In this document: positions 55,378-64,000 of the stretch, in pieces
How the letters are laid out: every line of letters starts with the position of its first letter
Position numbering within the stretch: position 1 is the stretch's first letter
Source of the DNA: a bacterium
GTDB taxonomy: Bacteria; Zhuqueibacterota; Zhuqueibacteria; Zhuqueibacterales; Zhuqueibacteraceae
Direction: 5' to 3'
Assembly (NCBI GenBank): GCA_023150945.1
Contig: JAKLJX010000001.1
Span: 615,693 to 679,692 of the forward strand
DNA: 64,000 nt
The notes under the pieces: generated by a model
What the model saw: the letters and a program-made list of their open reading frames with translations, nothing else
The model's database searches: none
What the model was told of the DNA's origin: nothing
Position numbers and translations under genes: made by a program

Positions 55378-58110
55378 CTATTTCAGCAACGTCATCACTT
55401 TGGTTTGACGCTCGAGCGCCGTGGTCACGGTGAAGGCGCCGTTGCTCACCTGCTCGCGAATCTCGAGGGCGTAGAGGTATTTGCCGCTGGGCAGCGCCTG
55501 GAAATCATTGTCCAAACCATTCCACACATGCCGGTGCAGGCCGGGCGACAGCACGCCGTCTTGCATGGTGCGCACCGCCTGGCCGAGCATGTTGTAGATG
55601 GTGAGCACGACATAACTTTCCTGCCGCAGGAAATAGCTGATCTCAGTCTGCACGTGGCCGGCATTCAGATTGAAGGGGTTGGGGAAATTCTGATGCAGCG
55701 TGAACAGCCGGGGTACACCATTGCTGGTGCCGCTGCGGTCGCCCTGCAAATCGTCCACGAAAACAAAGTACATGGTCAGGGCCACGTCGGTGCGGCCGCC
55801 TGCGGCCATATTGCCGCCCAACTGCACACGGCCGGGATAGTAATGCGCCTTCCAGATTTGCATCTGATCGGTCGGACCGTTGATGAGCACGGATTTGCTG
55901 ACCCGGGTGAAATTGTCGGTCAGCCAGTTCGGCGCCGGCTCGCCGCGATTATCATAGGCAATGTAAACGTCCGCCTCGCGATTGAGATTGAATTCGAAGA
56001 AAGTGTTCGAGCGATCGCGCCGGTCGCGATAGGCAGTGCGGAACATCAGCAGCCCCTCGAATTTCTTCGGGACGCTGGTGAGGGTGTGGACGCGATCGAT
56101 GTAAAGCCGTTTGCCGGCGCGCAACGTGTCGATTTGGTATTCCTTGCGCGACCAGGCGCTGATGGTGAGACTGCCGCCGGGAATCTGCCCCGGCGCGCTG
56201 AGGCGATAAGTCAGCACCACCGGTTGGGCCATGACATTGCCGTTGTTGGAAGCATCGGCGACGCCGCGCACCGTGACGGTGAAACTGTGATCGTGCCAGT
56301 GCAGCGAAGTGGCGAGCGTGACCTCCGTGCCCTCGTCGTTCAAACTCGCAGAATAGACCTGCACATTCTCCGAGATTCTGTAGTTGTCGGGATTGGTGGC
56401 CGTGGCCGCGCTGACCTTTTCATCAAACAAGACCGTCACCGCCAGCAGGTCAGCCGCCAAAATTGCCGCGAGGGCAGCCGGCGGATCGAGATCATTGGCG
56501 CGAAAGGTGTAGGCCATGACCGCGGAGCTGGTCATGGTGTTGGGCGCAGGCGCGCGGTCGGCGATGCCGAAGACCGTCAACGCGTAGGTCCTGCCGTCAC
56601 TGTGGGCGCTGGTTTTGAGATGCACGCCGCGACCGTCCAGATGCAGCGTCGCGCCGTTGAGCGTGATGCCCTGGTTGATGCTGTAATTCGCGAGATTCTC
56701 CGCGCTCGCTTTGGTGACCGGCTCGTTGAAGCGCACCTCGACGGTGGTCTCGTCGTTGGCGCCGACGTACGTCACCACCGGTGCCTCGCGATCCACGCCC
56801 TGTTGTTCCAGGCGGTAGCGCACTTGCGTGGCGCTCAGGACATTGGCATTGGCCGAGGCATCGGTGATGCCGCTCACCGTCAGGGTGTAGTCGCGATCAT
56901 AGACATGCGCGGCAGTGGTCAAGATGACTTCCGTGGCTTCCGCGTTCAAGCGTGCGGTTTGCACCTGGACGTTGTCCGAGATGCGATAATTCGACACCTG
57001 CTCGGCGGAGGCTTTGGTGACGCGTTCATCAAAGGTCACACTCAAAGTCGTCAGGTCGAGCAGCGCCGCGGCGAGCACGGCCGGCGCCTGCTGATCGTTG
57101 GCGCGATAGGTGTAGGCCAGCGTGGCCGCTTCCGGCATGACGTTGGGCGTGGCCGCCAGATCGGCGAGGTTGCGCACCGTGAGCTGATAGCCGGCGCCGT
57201 CCTGATGCGTGCTGGTCTTGAGATGCACGCCACGGTTGTCCGTGTGCCGCGCAATGCTGCTGATGGTGATGCCGCCGGTGATGGCATAGTTGTCGAGTTT
57301 TTCCGCGCTTGCCGCGGACACCGGCTCATCGAAGCGGACTTCCACGGTGGCGGCATCGACCGCGCCCACATAGGTGACGATGGGCGGCGCCTGGTCGAGG
57401 CCGGTGAAGGTGTAAGTTGCCGACACTGCCGGGTTGATGCTGTTGGGCGGCAGGGCAGCGTCGCTCACGTTTTGCACCGTAATCGTATAAGTCTTGCCGT
57501 TGCTGTGCTCCGAAGTTTCGAGAATGACGGTGCGATTGTCCGCCTGCAGCGTGGCGCGCGCAATCACAATTTGCTGGTCGATGCGGTAGTTGCCTTTGTT
57601 CTCGGCGCTCGCCTTGGTCACCGGCTCAGTGAACTCGACCGCGACGGTGGTTTGATCGAGCGCGCTCACCGCGCTGATTTGCGGCGGTGCCTGATCCGTC
57701 ACGCTCACCTTGGCCGACACTTCCGCGGAATAACTGCTCTCGTTGCCGGCCTGGTCATAGGCCGTCACCACGAAGTAATACGTTTTGCCTTCTTCAAGAT
57801 TATCGAAGGTTGTCACCAGCTTCAAACCTACATCGCGGGAACTGGCCGCGGTGTAAGTTTGCGCCGTGAGGCTGTAGTACACGCGATAGCCGGCGAGATC
57901 GGGTTCGCTGTTCGCGTCCCAGCTCACCGTGAGGCTGCCGGGCCACGCGGAAGAGAACAACAAGTTCGCGCAGAAAAAGAAGGGAAGAGATCGCGCCGCA
58001 CGGCGCGAGGGTGGCGCCGCCGGCAATCGTTTCGCGCGCGCTGCCGGTGGCCTGCCCTCGGTGTGCGGCCGGGAAAACAATGCTACCCACACGGTGTGCA
58101 AGTCCTCCAT
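55378..58110 (-). CDS. Secreted protein with fibronectin-III domain, five Ig-like (Big_5/SbsA-type) repeats and FlgD/T9SS-type tail
   Basis: The 910-residue protein has an N-terminal basic stretch and hydrophobic segment (~41-58), a fibronectin-III domain (~54-138), and five ~100-residue repeats (139-238, 239-338, 339-439, 440-540, 541-637). Each opens with D-x-x-(A/P)P and contains 'T(V/L)xVxFxExV..AsAe...NY.I'. A unique region and the sorting tail ('NFPNPFNLNAG', 'TKVMTLLK') follow. It is likely an adhesive or structural surface protein with no catalytic motif. The start is uncertain; shorter starts near the hydrophobic segment are possible. Confidence 0.82.
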   Translation of the reverse strand: MEDLHTVWVALFSRPHTEGRPPAARAKRLPAAPPSRRAARSLPFFFCANLLFSSAWPGSLTVSWDANSEPDLAGYRVYYSLTAQTYTAASSRDVGLKLVTTFDNLEEGKTYYFVVTAYDQAGNESSYSAEVSAKVSVTDQAPPQISAVSALDQTTVAVEFTEPVTKASAENKGNYRIDQQIVIARATLQADNRTVILETSEHSNGKTYTITVQNVSDAALPPNSINPAVSATYTFTGLDQAPPIVTYVGAVDAATVEVRFDEPVSAASAEKLDNYAITGGITISSIARHTDNRGVHLKTSTHQDGAGYQLTVRNLADLAATPNVMPEAATLAYTYRANDQQAPAVLAAALLDLTTLSVTFDERVTKASAEQVSNYRISDNVQVQTARLNAEATEVILTTAAHVYDRDYTLTVSGITDASANANVLSATQVRYRLEQQGVDREAPVVTYVGANDETTVEVRFNEPVTKASAENLANYSINQGITLNGATLHLDGRGVHLKTSAHSDGRTYALTVFGIADRAPAPNTMTSSAVMAYTFRANDLDPPAALAAILAADLLAVTVLFDEKVSAATATNPDNYRISENVQVYSASLNDEGTEVTLATSLHWHDHSFTVTVRGVADASNNGNVMAQPVVLTYRLSAPGQIPGGSLTISAWSRKEYQIDTLRAGKRLYIDRVHTLTSVPKKFEGLLMFRTAYRDRRDRSNTFFEFNLNREADVYIAYDNRGEPAPNWLTDNFTRVSKSVLINGPTDQMQIWKAHYYPGRVQLGGNMAAGGRTDVALTMYFVFVDDLQGDRSGTSNGVPRLFTLHQNFPNPFNLNAGHVQTEISYFLRQESYVVLTIYNMLGQAVRTMQDGVLSPGLHRHVWNGLDNDFQALPSGKYLYALEIREQVSNGAFTVTTALERQTKVMTLLK

Positions 58111-58311
58111 AACAAAGCCATCATCCTAATCATCCTACTCCGGCGAAAACAATTCGCCGCCGCGCCCAAACGCAAAGCATATGCCATGCGCCGGCAGCAA
58201 AACAACGGCTTTTGATTCGCAAGCAATTAGCGGAAGGCAGGTTCAGCGCGGCGCGCAATCGCGCAGTGGAAATTACTTCGCAGTAATTCGAAAGCGTAAG
58301 GTTTGAAACGC
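58111..58311. other. Upstream region of the Ig-repeat gene with a dyad
   Basis: A 7-base inverted repeat, AATTACT and AGTAATT around TCGC, occupies 58271-58288 and could be an operator. No convincing -35/-10 pair was found for the gene that starts at 58110. Confidence 0.4.
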
Positions 58312-58345
58312 AAAACGGGCGCGAGAAATCTCTCGCGCCCGTTTT
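58312..58345. terminator. Strong bidirectional intrinsic terminator
   Basis: A 15-base stem, AAAACGGGCGCGAGA and TCTCGCGCCCGTTTT with loop AATC. It lies 68 bases beyond the stop of the sigma-54 activator gene on the minus strand and carries A- and T-tracts at its ends. Confidence 0.9.
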
Positions 58346-58412
58346 GGATTTGCAATCACCATTGCGGAGTGTCAGGTGCAGATGCCACGTGCGGCGCGGG
58401 CATGCCGTCGCC

Positions 58413-59492
<1,080 letters not shown>

Positions 59493-60205
59493 GATGCTCT
59501 CACCCGCTGGTTTGTCGCCGGCTGCCTCCGTCCTTGAGAGACAACTGGCTTCCCTTCTGCCGTGCTTCGCTTCGCGCAAGCAGGCAAGATCATGACGTTC
59601 GACCACCTTGTCGAACGATGCGATCGCTTCCAATTTTGGGTTGAGTTGGAGGGGAGTGAACTACCGATTGGCCGTGAACGATTGTGCTGATCGGAGCACT
59701 CGCATGCGACTCTACGCCGGATCGTCGCCGCCACCCCATCATCGCGCAGGCGGGCAGCGACAGGCTTCTGACAAGCCGCTTACATTTTGGCAATCTCCAT
59801 ACCACCAGGCGTTACGAATGTGTCGCGCCTTGCTGCGCCCAGCAGTGCCCGGAGATCTTGGGCAACGGCCGAATGGCCAAACTGTTTTTCAAGAGCTTAC
59901 AGTTTCGAAATCGTTCCAAGTCGCAGAGAAGTGACAAAGATTCGTCTGCCTCGGCTAGCGCATATCACGTAATTCGAAGCTTTTACATGAACCGATTTCG
60001 AACAACTGTTTTGTAATGAGACACTCAAAATTACGATTTTGTACTCAACCGCAACCTGTATATAGTAGCGCCATCGCCAATCACATGCGGAAATGAAATT
60101 GCCGCTCCCGGCGCCGGCCGCGATTTCAAAATCGGCAAGGCTGCCGCGCCCCGCTCCTTGCAGGCTTGCACTCTCGTAAGAATTGGTCCCGTTGTCAAGG
60201 CGCCC
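59493..60205. other. Intergenic region upstream of the sigma-54 activator, with an AT-rich core
   Basis: The stretch at about 59930-60070 is clearly AT-richer than its surroundings and contains the palindrome CAAAAT-TACG-ATTTTG at 60024-60039 or nearby. It is a likely promoter/regulatory region for the activator gene. I found no believable gene and no sigma-54 -24/-12 element. Confidence 0.4.
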
Positions 60206-61351
60206 TCACAGCCGGGGACGGGCCGCTGCGACATACCCCGTCATCTCCAGATAACCCCGGCCCGTGATTCGCCGGCCGGCCCGCGTGCCCGTTGCCGCGA
60301 CGCATCCTTCCCAATAGATCACGCCGGTGGTGGCGCGCGTATCCAACTCCTGGTCCGCCACCGGCGTGGTTACGGTCAACTGATAGTCCCGGAACTGGAG
60401 TTGCCACGCGAGAGGATACTTCCCGCCGGATTTTCCGCTTCGCCACCAGCCGCCAGGAATCGCCTGGAATGCCTCGAACGAAATGCGCTCCGTTCCGCCG
60501 TCGGGCTGAATCAACGTGCCGGCAGAATAGCGGGAAATCGTGCCGTCCGCGCGGCGCAGGCGATAGAGCATGATCGCCGTGGCGTCCGACAGATGCAGGC
60601 TGAACCAATCCCATCCCACCGCCTCGCTGGAATCGACGCCGGTGAAGAATTCATGATCCATCCAGCTCACGCCGCTCACTTGCGAGGAATCCGCGCCCAG
60701 CGTCAATCGCCCATTCGTGCGGAGATTCGGCAGGGAATAGTAGTAGGAAGCTTCGCCCGGTTTCGGACCCTTTTGCGACAAGCCGCCGTTGCCCTGCAGA
60801 ACCGGCGGCATGGTTGGTTCCAGCACGAAGGCAATGCTGCCGAAACTGCTGGTTGCCTGCAGATGCAGGCGGCCGTGCCTTGCTCTTGCCGACCAATCAC
60901 CCACAAACACATTCAGGGAATCAACGCTGGCGCCGGCAAGCTGCAAGGCACCGCGTGCGACTTTTTGCTCGAAGTGGAATCTCTGCTGCGTCACCTCGGT
61001 AATGGCGAAATGGCCAACGTAGCCGTCGCGCAAAGCCCAAGCCGAGGGCCGGTTGCGGGGAGCGGGCGTGAGCGCGTTGCGAAAAATGGTGAATTGATAG
61101 CCGAATGCCCTGCCCTCGGCGCTCTGCAGATTGCCGGTGAAATACCACCATTCCGTGCGAAACTCCGGATGCTGGCCGTGATCACGCGGGAATTGCCAGG
61201 CACGCGGCGCGCTCGCCAGCGCGAAAGCGGCGGCGGCCTCCTGGCCTTGCTGCGAAGACGGCCGAGTTGACCAAGCGGTCGAAGCAAGCGCCACCATCCA
61301 CGCCAGAACTCCCAGGATCGTCGACAAGTTTTTCGCCACGGCGAAATTCAC
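60206..61351 (-). CDS. AttH/CrtC-like lipocalin-type protein (carotenoid 1,2-hydratase family)
   Basis: The 381-residue product has a signal peptide (~8-28) and the family signature 'HPEFRTEWWYFTGNL', then 'FGYQFTIFRNAL', 'YVGHFAITEV', 'WMDHEFFTG' and 'GWDWFSLHL'. These belong to the AttH domain of two lipocalin-like halves also found in CrtC. Enzymatic activity is not certain; many members near carotenoid genes hydrate them, but no carotenoid gene is seen here. It is probably periplasmic. Confidence 0.85.
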   Translation of the reverse strand: MNFAVAKNLSTILGVLAWMVALASTAWSTRPSSQQGQEAAAAFALASAPRAWQFPRDHGQHPEFRTEWWYFTGNLQSAEGRAFGYQFTIFRNALTPAPRNRPSAWALRDGYVGHFAITEVTQQRFHFEQKVARGALQLAGASVDSLNVFVGDWSARARHGRLHLQATSSFGSIAFVLEPTMPPVLQGNGGLSQKGPKPGEASYYYSLPNLRTNGRLTLGADSSQVSGVSWMDHEFFTGVDSSEAVGWDWFSLHLSDATAIMLYRLRRADGTISRYSAGTLIQPDGGTERISFEAFQAIPGGWWRSGKSGGKYPLAWQLQFRDYQLTVTTPVADQELDTRATTGVIYWEGCVAATGTRAGRRITGRGYLEMTGYVAAARPRL

Positions 61352-61392
61352 TTTCGTGAGGTTGATTTGCGTTTGTGTTTGACCGGTGAGAT

Positions 61393-61425
61393 AAAAAACG
61401 CCCGCCCCAATCTGGAGCGAGCGTT
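61393..61425 (-). terminator. Intrinsic terminator after the beta-helix protein
   Basis: On the minus strand, AACGCTCGC and GCGGGCGTT pair with one mismatch around an 11-base loop, followed by a T-tract. It lies 67 bases beyond the stop at 61492. Confidence 0.75.
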
Positions 61426-61491
61426 GGAAATATAATCGCCGGCGGCGAGGCAGTCAAATTCTATTTCGGGAAACTGCCATTCCAGCGACCG

Positions 61492-63747
61492 TTACTTGAC
61501 CAACGTCATCCGCCGCGTCTCCGCAAACGTCGTTGTGCCGGAGGCATCCTGCGCCGTGAGACGATAGAGATAAACACCGGTGGCCACGGTTTGCCCGTTT
61601 TGATCGCGGCCGTCCCAAGTCAGCTCATGCCAGCCCTGCGCCATCTCGTTGTTTGCCAGCGTGCGCACCAGTTGGCCGGCGCTGTTGTAGATGTGCAACT
61701 GCACGCGGCCCGCTTGCGGCAAGGCGAATTTGATCACGGTGCTGGGATTGAACGGATTGGGATAATTTTGCGCCAATTCGTATGCCGTCACGACCGCGGC
61801 CGTTTCTTCCGATTCGCCGTCAATTGACTTGGGCAAATCGCCGGGCCCGGGCAGCGTGCCGGAGGAGAAATGATGCAGGAAGAAGACATCGCGCTTCACC
61901 TGCAAGGCTTTCGCGCAAATCGTGCCGCGGAATTGCGAATTGTTGGAGAGCACGACGGTGGCTGCAGGCGCGTTGATATTGCCCAACACATACGCCTCTT
62001 TGCCGATCGTCATGGTGGTGGTTTGTCGGGTGTTGAAAGTGACTTTGGTGCTGCCGGCCTCACCATCTGGCACGATTTGAATGGCGATGTCCTTGCCGAG
62101 CTGGAGATTGCTCACGACATTGACGGTAACCGGGCCGTTGCTGACATCGATCTCAATCACCGCTTCCTCGCCAAGGTATTTGAGCTGATTGAGATAGTAG
62201 TCGCCGCTGCTGAGCTTGAGCGTGCTCCAGCCGTTCATGGTGACGACGTTGTAGGAGCCGGGCGCCAGCGTGAGCGTACCGTTCTGCGGAATGGTTTTGC
62301 TGGCTCCGCCGGCGGTGTAGCTGAAAGAGGGCAGAGGCTGAGCGCTGATCGGCGCGCCGGAGATCGTTCCGCCCAACACCTGGGAGGTGGGATGCACCGA
62401 GACGATGCCGGCGGAATGGGCATAGCCGTCGATGGTGTTTTCCTTGCCGATGGTGATCTTGCCGACGGCCGTGAGATTGCCTTCGAACGCGGTGGGATCA
62501 CCGCGCAGAAAGTCGATCTTGCCGTTGGAATGAATATCACCCTGGGAGGGAATCTGCTTGCTGCGTTCGATGACGACATAGTCGGCGAGGAAGACGAAGG
62601 GTTTGACAACGGCACCGCCGCAGGCCGGCAGTGTGAAAGTGCTCCAGGGTGAGAAATTCACCAGATCACTCACCACGTCGCCGGTACCGGAGGGATTGGA
62701 GGCATGAGCCGGGCCGCTGGCATCGCCCCACCAGTTGTCAATTGCATCCAGTGACACGGTCGAGGTGTTGTACACACCGTAGCTCGTCGTCGAACCGCCG
62801 CTGCCAAGAACGTTGTTGTCATAGATGCAATTGTCGTGAACGGAGACGTCCGTCAGGCTCTGGAAGAGGCCGCCGGAAGTAGGCGCCAGCAGGCGGATGC
62901 CATACGTGGCTCCGGTAATCTCATTGCCGCTGATGTCCCATTTCTTGGATTCCCCTGCAATCATCGCGGCGGCGCTCACATACAGGCCGTAATAATTCGC
63001 CGGCGCCGGATCGAAACTGCCGCCCAGCATCTTGTTCTCGGTAATGGCAAGGTCAGTGACAACGTCATTCGGATCGAATCCCATGGCGACGACGTAGTCC
63101 CTGAAAGTGTTGCGGTGAATGGTCACGAAGTCTGCCTGGTTGATCCAAATTGCCAGGCGTGAGCCATCAAAAGTATTTCCGGTGAACTCCCAGTAGGCAA
63201 AGGGATAATCGACGATGGAAATCCCGGTATCTCGAAACTCCAGGAATTCGCAATCCCGAATGATGGCGGGATCCGCCGGCGAAGCGCCGCACGAGCGAAT
63301 CTCGATGCCACGATAGGCTGCCGTGCTGCTCGTGGCGGACCCGGAGGTCAGGCCGGAATTCCGGAACGTGATTCCCTCAATCACGGTGGCGGCGCCGGTG
63401 GCACAGCTCGTGCTGGCGCCGATCATCAGCAGAGGATTGCTGGTGCCACCTGAGCTCCTTTCGATGATGGTGGCGCCTGCCCCTGCCCCTCGCAGTGTAA
63501 TACCCAGTTGTGGATTGGGAATGACGATGGACACACCCGGGTCCAACGTCACGGTCCCGGCTGCAATCTCGATGACGTCGCCCGGACTTGCTGCATTGAT
63601 GGCATCTTGGATGTCACTGGCGGTGGCGGGCACGCTAACGGTCGCGGCCGTGGCCAGGAACGGCAGCACAAGGCTCAGTCCGATTGCCACAACAACCCGA
63701 CCGCTTGCCTGTCTCACGCTACCCCAAAACCGTAGCCTGTCATACAT
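61492..63747 (-). CDS. Secreted right-handed beta-helix protein with FlgD/T9SS-type tail
   Basis: The 751-residue precursor has a signal peptide (~17-35), then a right-handed parallel beta-helix: 'ASDIQDAINAASPGDVIEIAAGT' start, repeated short beta-coil rungs ('IIRDCEF', 'WEFTGNTFDG', 'VTIHRNTF'), and 'NWWGDASGP'. A second part (~385-650) resembles polymer-like or choice-of-anchor beta domains. The tail has 'YPNPFNPSTVIKFALPQ' and ends 'TRRMTLVK'. GGAG lies nine bases before the ATG. Such proteins often bind or cleave polysaccharides; no catalytic residues are identifiable. Confidence 0.88.
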   Translation of the reverse strand: MYDRLRFWGSVRQASGRVVVAIGLSLVLPFLATAATVSVPATASDIQDAINAASPGDVIEIAAGTVTLDPGVSIVIPNPQLGITLRGAGAGATIIERSSGGTSNPLLMIGASTSCATGAATVIEGITFRNSGLTSGSATSSTAAYRGIEIRSCGASPADPAIIRDCEFLEFRDTGISIVDYPFAYWEFTGNTFDGSRLAIWINQADFVTIHRNTFRDYVVAMGFDPNDVVTDLAITENKMLGGSFDPAPANYYGLYVSAAAMIAGESKKWDISGNEITGATYGIRLLAPTSGGLFQSLTDVSVHDNCIYDNNVLGSGGSTTSYGVYNTSTVSLDAIDNWWGDASGPAHASNPSGTGDVVSDLVNFSPWSTFTLPACGGAVVKPFVFLADYVVIERSKQIPSQGDIHSNGKIDFLRGDPTAFEGNLTAVGKITIGKENTIDGYAHSAGIVSVHPTSQVLGGTISGAPISAQPLPSFSYTAGGASKTIPQNGTLTLAPGSYNVVTMNGWSTLKLSSGDYYLNQLKYLGEEAVIEIDVSNGPVTVNVVSNLQLGKDIAIQIVPDGEAGSTKVTFNTRQTTTMTIGKEAYVLGNINAPAATVVLSNNSQFRGTICAKALQVKRDVFFLHHFSSGTLPGPGDLPKSIDGESEETAAVVTAYELAQNYPNPFNPSTVIKFALPQAGRVQLHIYNSAGQLVRTLANNEMAQGWHELTWDGRDQNGQTVATGVYLYRLTAQDASGTTTFAETRRMTLVK

Positions 63748-63949
63748 TGCGCTTTTCTCCGTCTTTGGTTAGATACATTCTGCTCGCTGAAAACAAAGCT
63801 TCATTCCCACGCGCAGGACACGGGACAGTGGCGGGATGGGCACGCCCAAGTGGGAAGGATTGTGGTCACTCGGAACGGGCCTTCCCGCCACTCGCGCGGC
63901 GTCATGGCATGAACGCAGATTCTCTCCGATTTCAGCAGGTCAATTGACG

Positions 63950-64000
63950 CTATTTCACCAAAGTCATCCGCCGCGTTTCCGCAAACGTCATTGTGCCGGA
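63950..64000 (-). CDS. C-terminal end of a second FlgD/T9SS-tailed secreted protein (cut by window end)
   Basis: The minus-strand frame from the edge reads '(S)GTMTFAETRRMTLVK' and stops with TAG at 63950-63952. It matches the last 16 residues of the beta-helix protein except for one residue, with very similar DNA. It is therefore the tail of a paralogue encoded just upstream on the same strand. Confidence 0.75.
   Translation of the reverse strand, partial: SGTMTFAETRRMTLVK

Noticed and set aside
55174-58215. A 1013-residue plus-strand frame opposite the Ig-repeat gene
   Set aside because: It is the antisense shadow of a repetitive, GC-rich gene. The minus-strand product has recognisable domains and a sorting tail, while the plus frame has no family and an unnatural composition.

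Overview
The window is a GC-rich stretch of a Gram-negative bacterial chromosome. An LPS-assembly lipoprotein (LptE-like), a porin-like protein and at least five secreted proteins ending in the FlgD-like/T9SS-type C-terminal domain (N-P-F-[NV] motif, last residues LLK/LVK/LLR/IVR) point to the FCB superphylum. The mix of tail type and gene content resembles candidate phylum KSB1/Calditrichota, but that placement is inference. No rRNA, tRNA, CRISPR array or insertion sequence was recognised.

1-16.8 kb: one compact minus-strand operon devoted to trehalose. In transcription order: otsA (T6P synthase), treS fused to a maltokinase-like domain, treZ, a treX/glgX debranching enzyme, treY, an MscS channel, otsB (T6P phosphatase), a DUF5752 protein, treT (GT4 trehalose synthase) and a Kef-type CPA2 antiporter cut by the window edge. 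Four known trehalose routes (OtsAB, TreXYZ, TreS, TreT) are therefore side by side with an osmotic release valve and a cation/proton antiporter. The kinase half of the TreS fusion has lost residues normally needed for catalysis.

17.4-30.7 kb: a SAM methyltransferase, a small membrane protein next to a striking pair of 10-bp palindromes, a membrane protein with a SpoIIE/PP2C phosphatase domain, a porin-like protein followed by a ZnuA-like binding protein and an ABC-3 permease with an added HEAT-repeat tail (no ATPase nearby), trmB, a DCC-family thiol oxidoreductase and an aldehyde dehydrogenase. A long three-stem hairpin with A- and T-tracts at its two ends closes this section, followed by an AT-richer stretch with only doubtful ORFs.

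30.7-49.5 kb: mainly housekeeping and envelope genes. These are coaE, a 1440-residue subtilase with FG-GAP repeats, two GT2 glycosyltransferases, an M24 peptidase, a TPR protein, lptE, a sigma-54 activator, a galE-like epimerase, purD, and uvrB diverging from a PpiD/SurA-type foldase. Both of the last two have clear sigma-70-type promoters.

49.5-64 kb: a TerC protein, a PAS histidine kinase, a secreted esterase-like protein, a pterin dehydratase, a secreted protein with five Ig-like repeats, a second sigma-54 activator without receiver domain, an AttH/CrtC-like lipocalin, a beta-helix protein and the tail of its probable paralogue. Several strong hairpin terminators separate these units.
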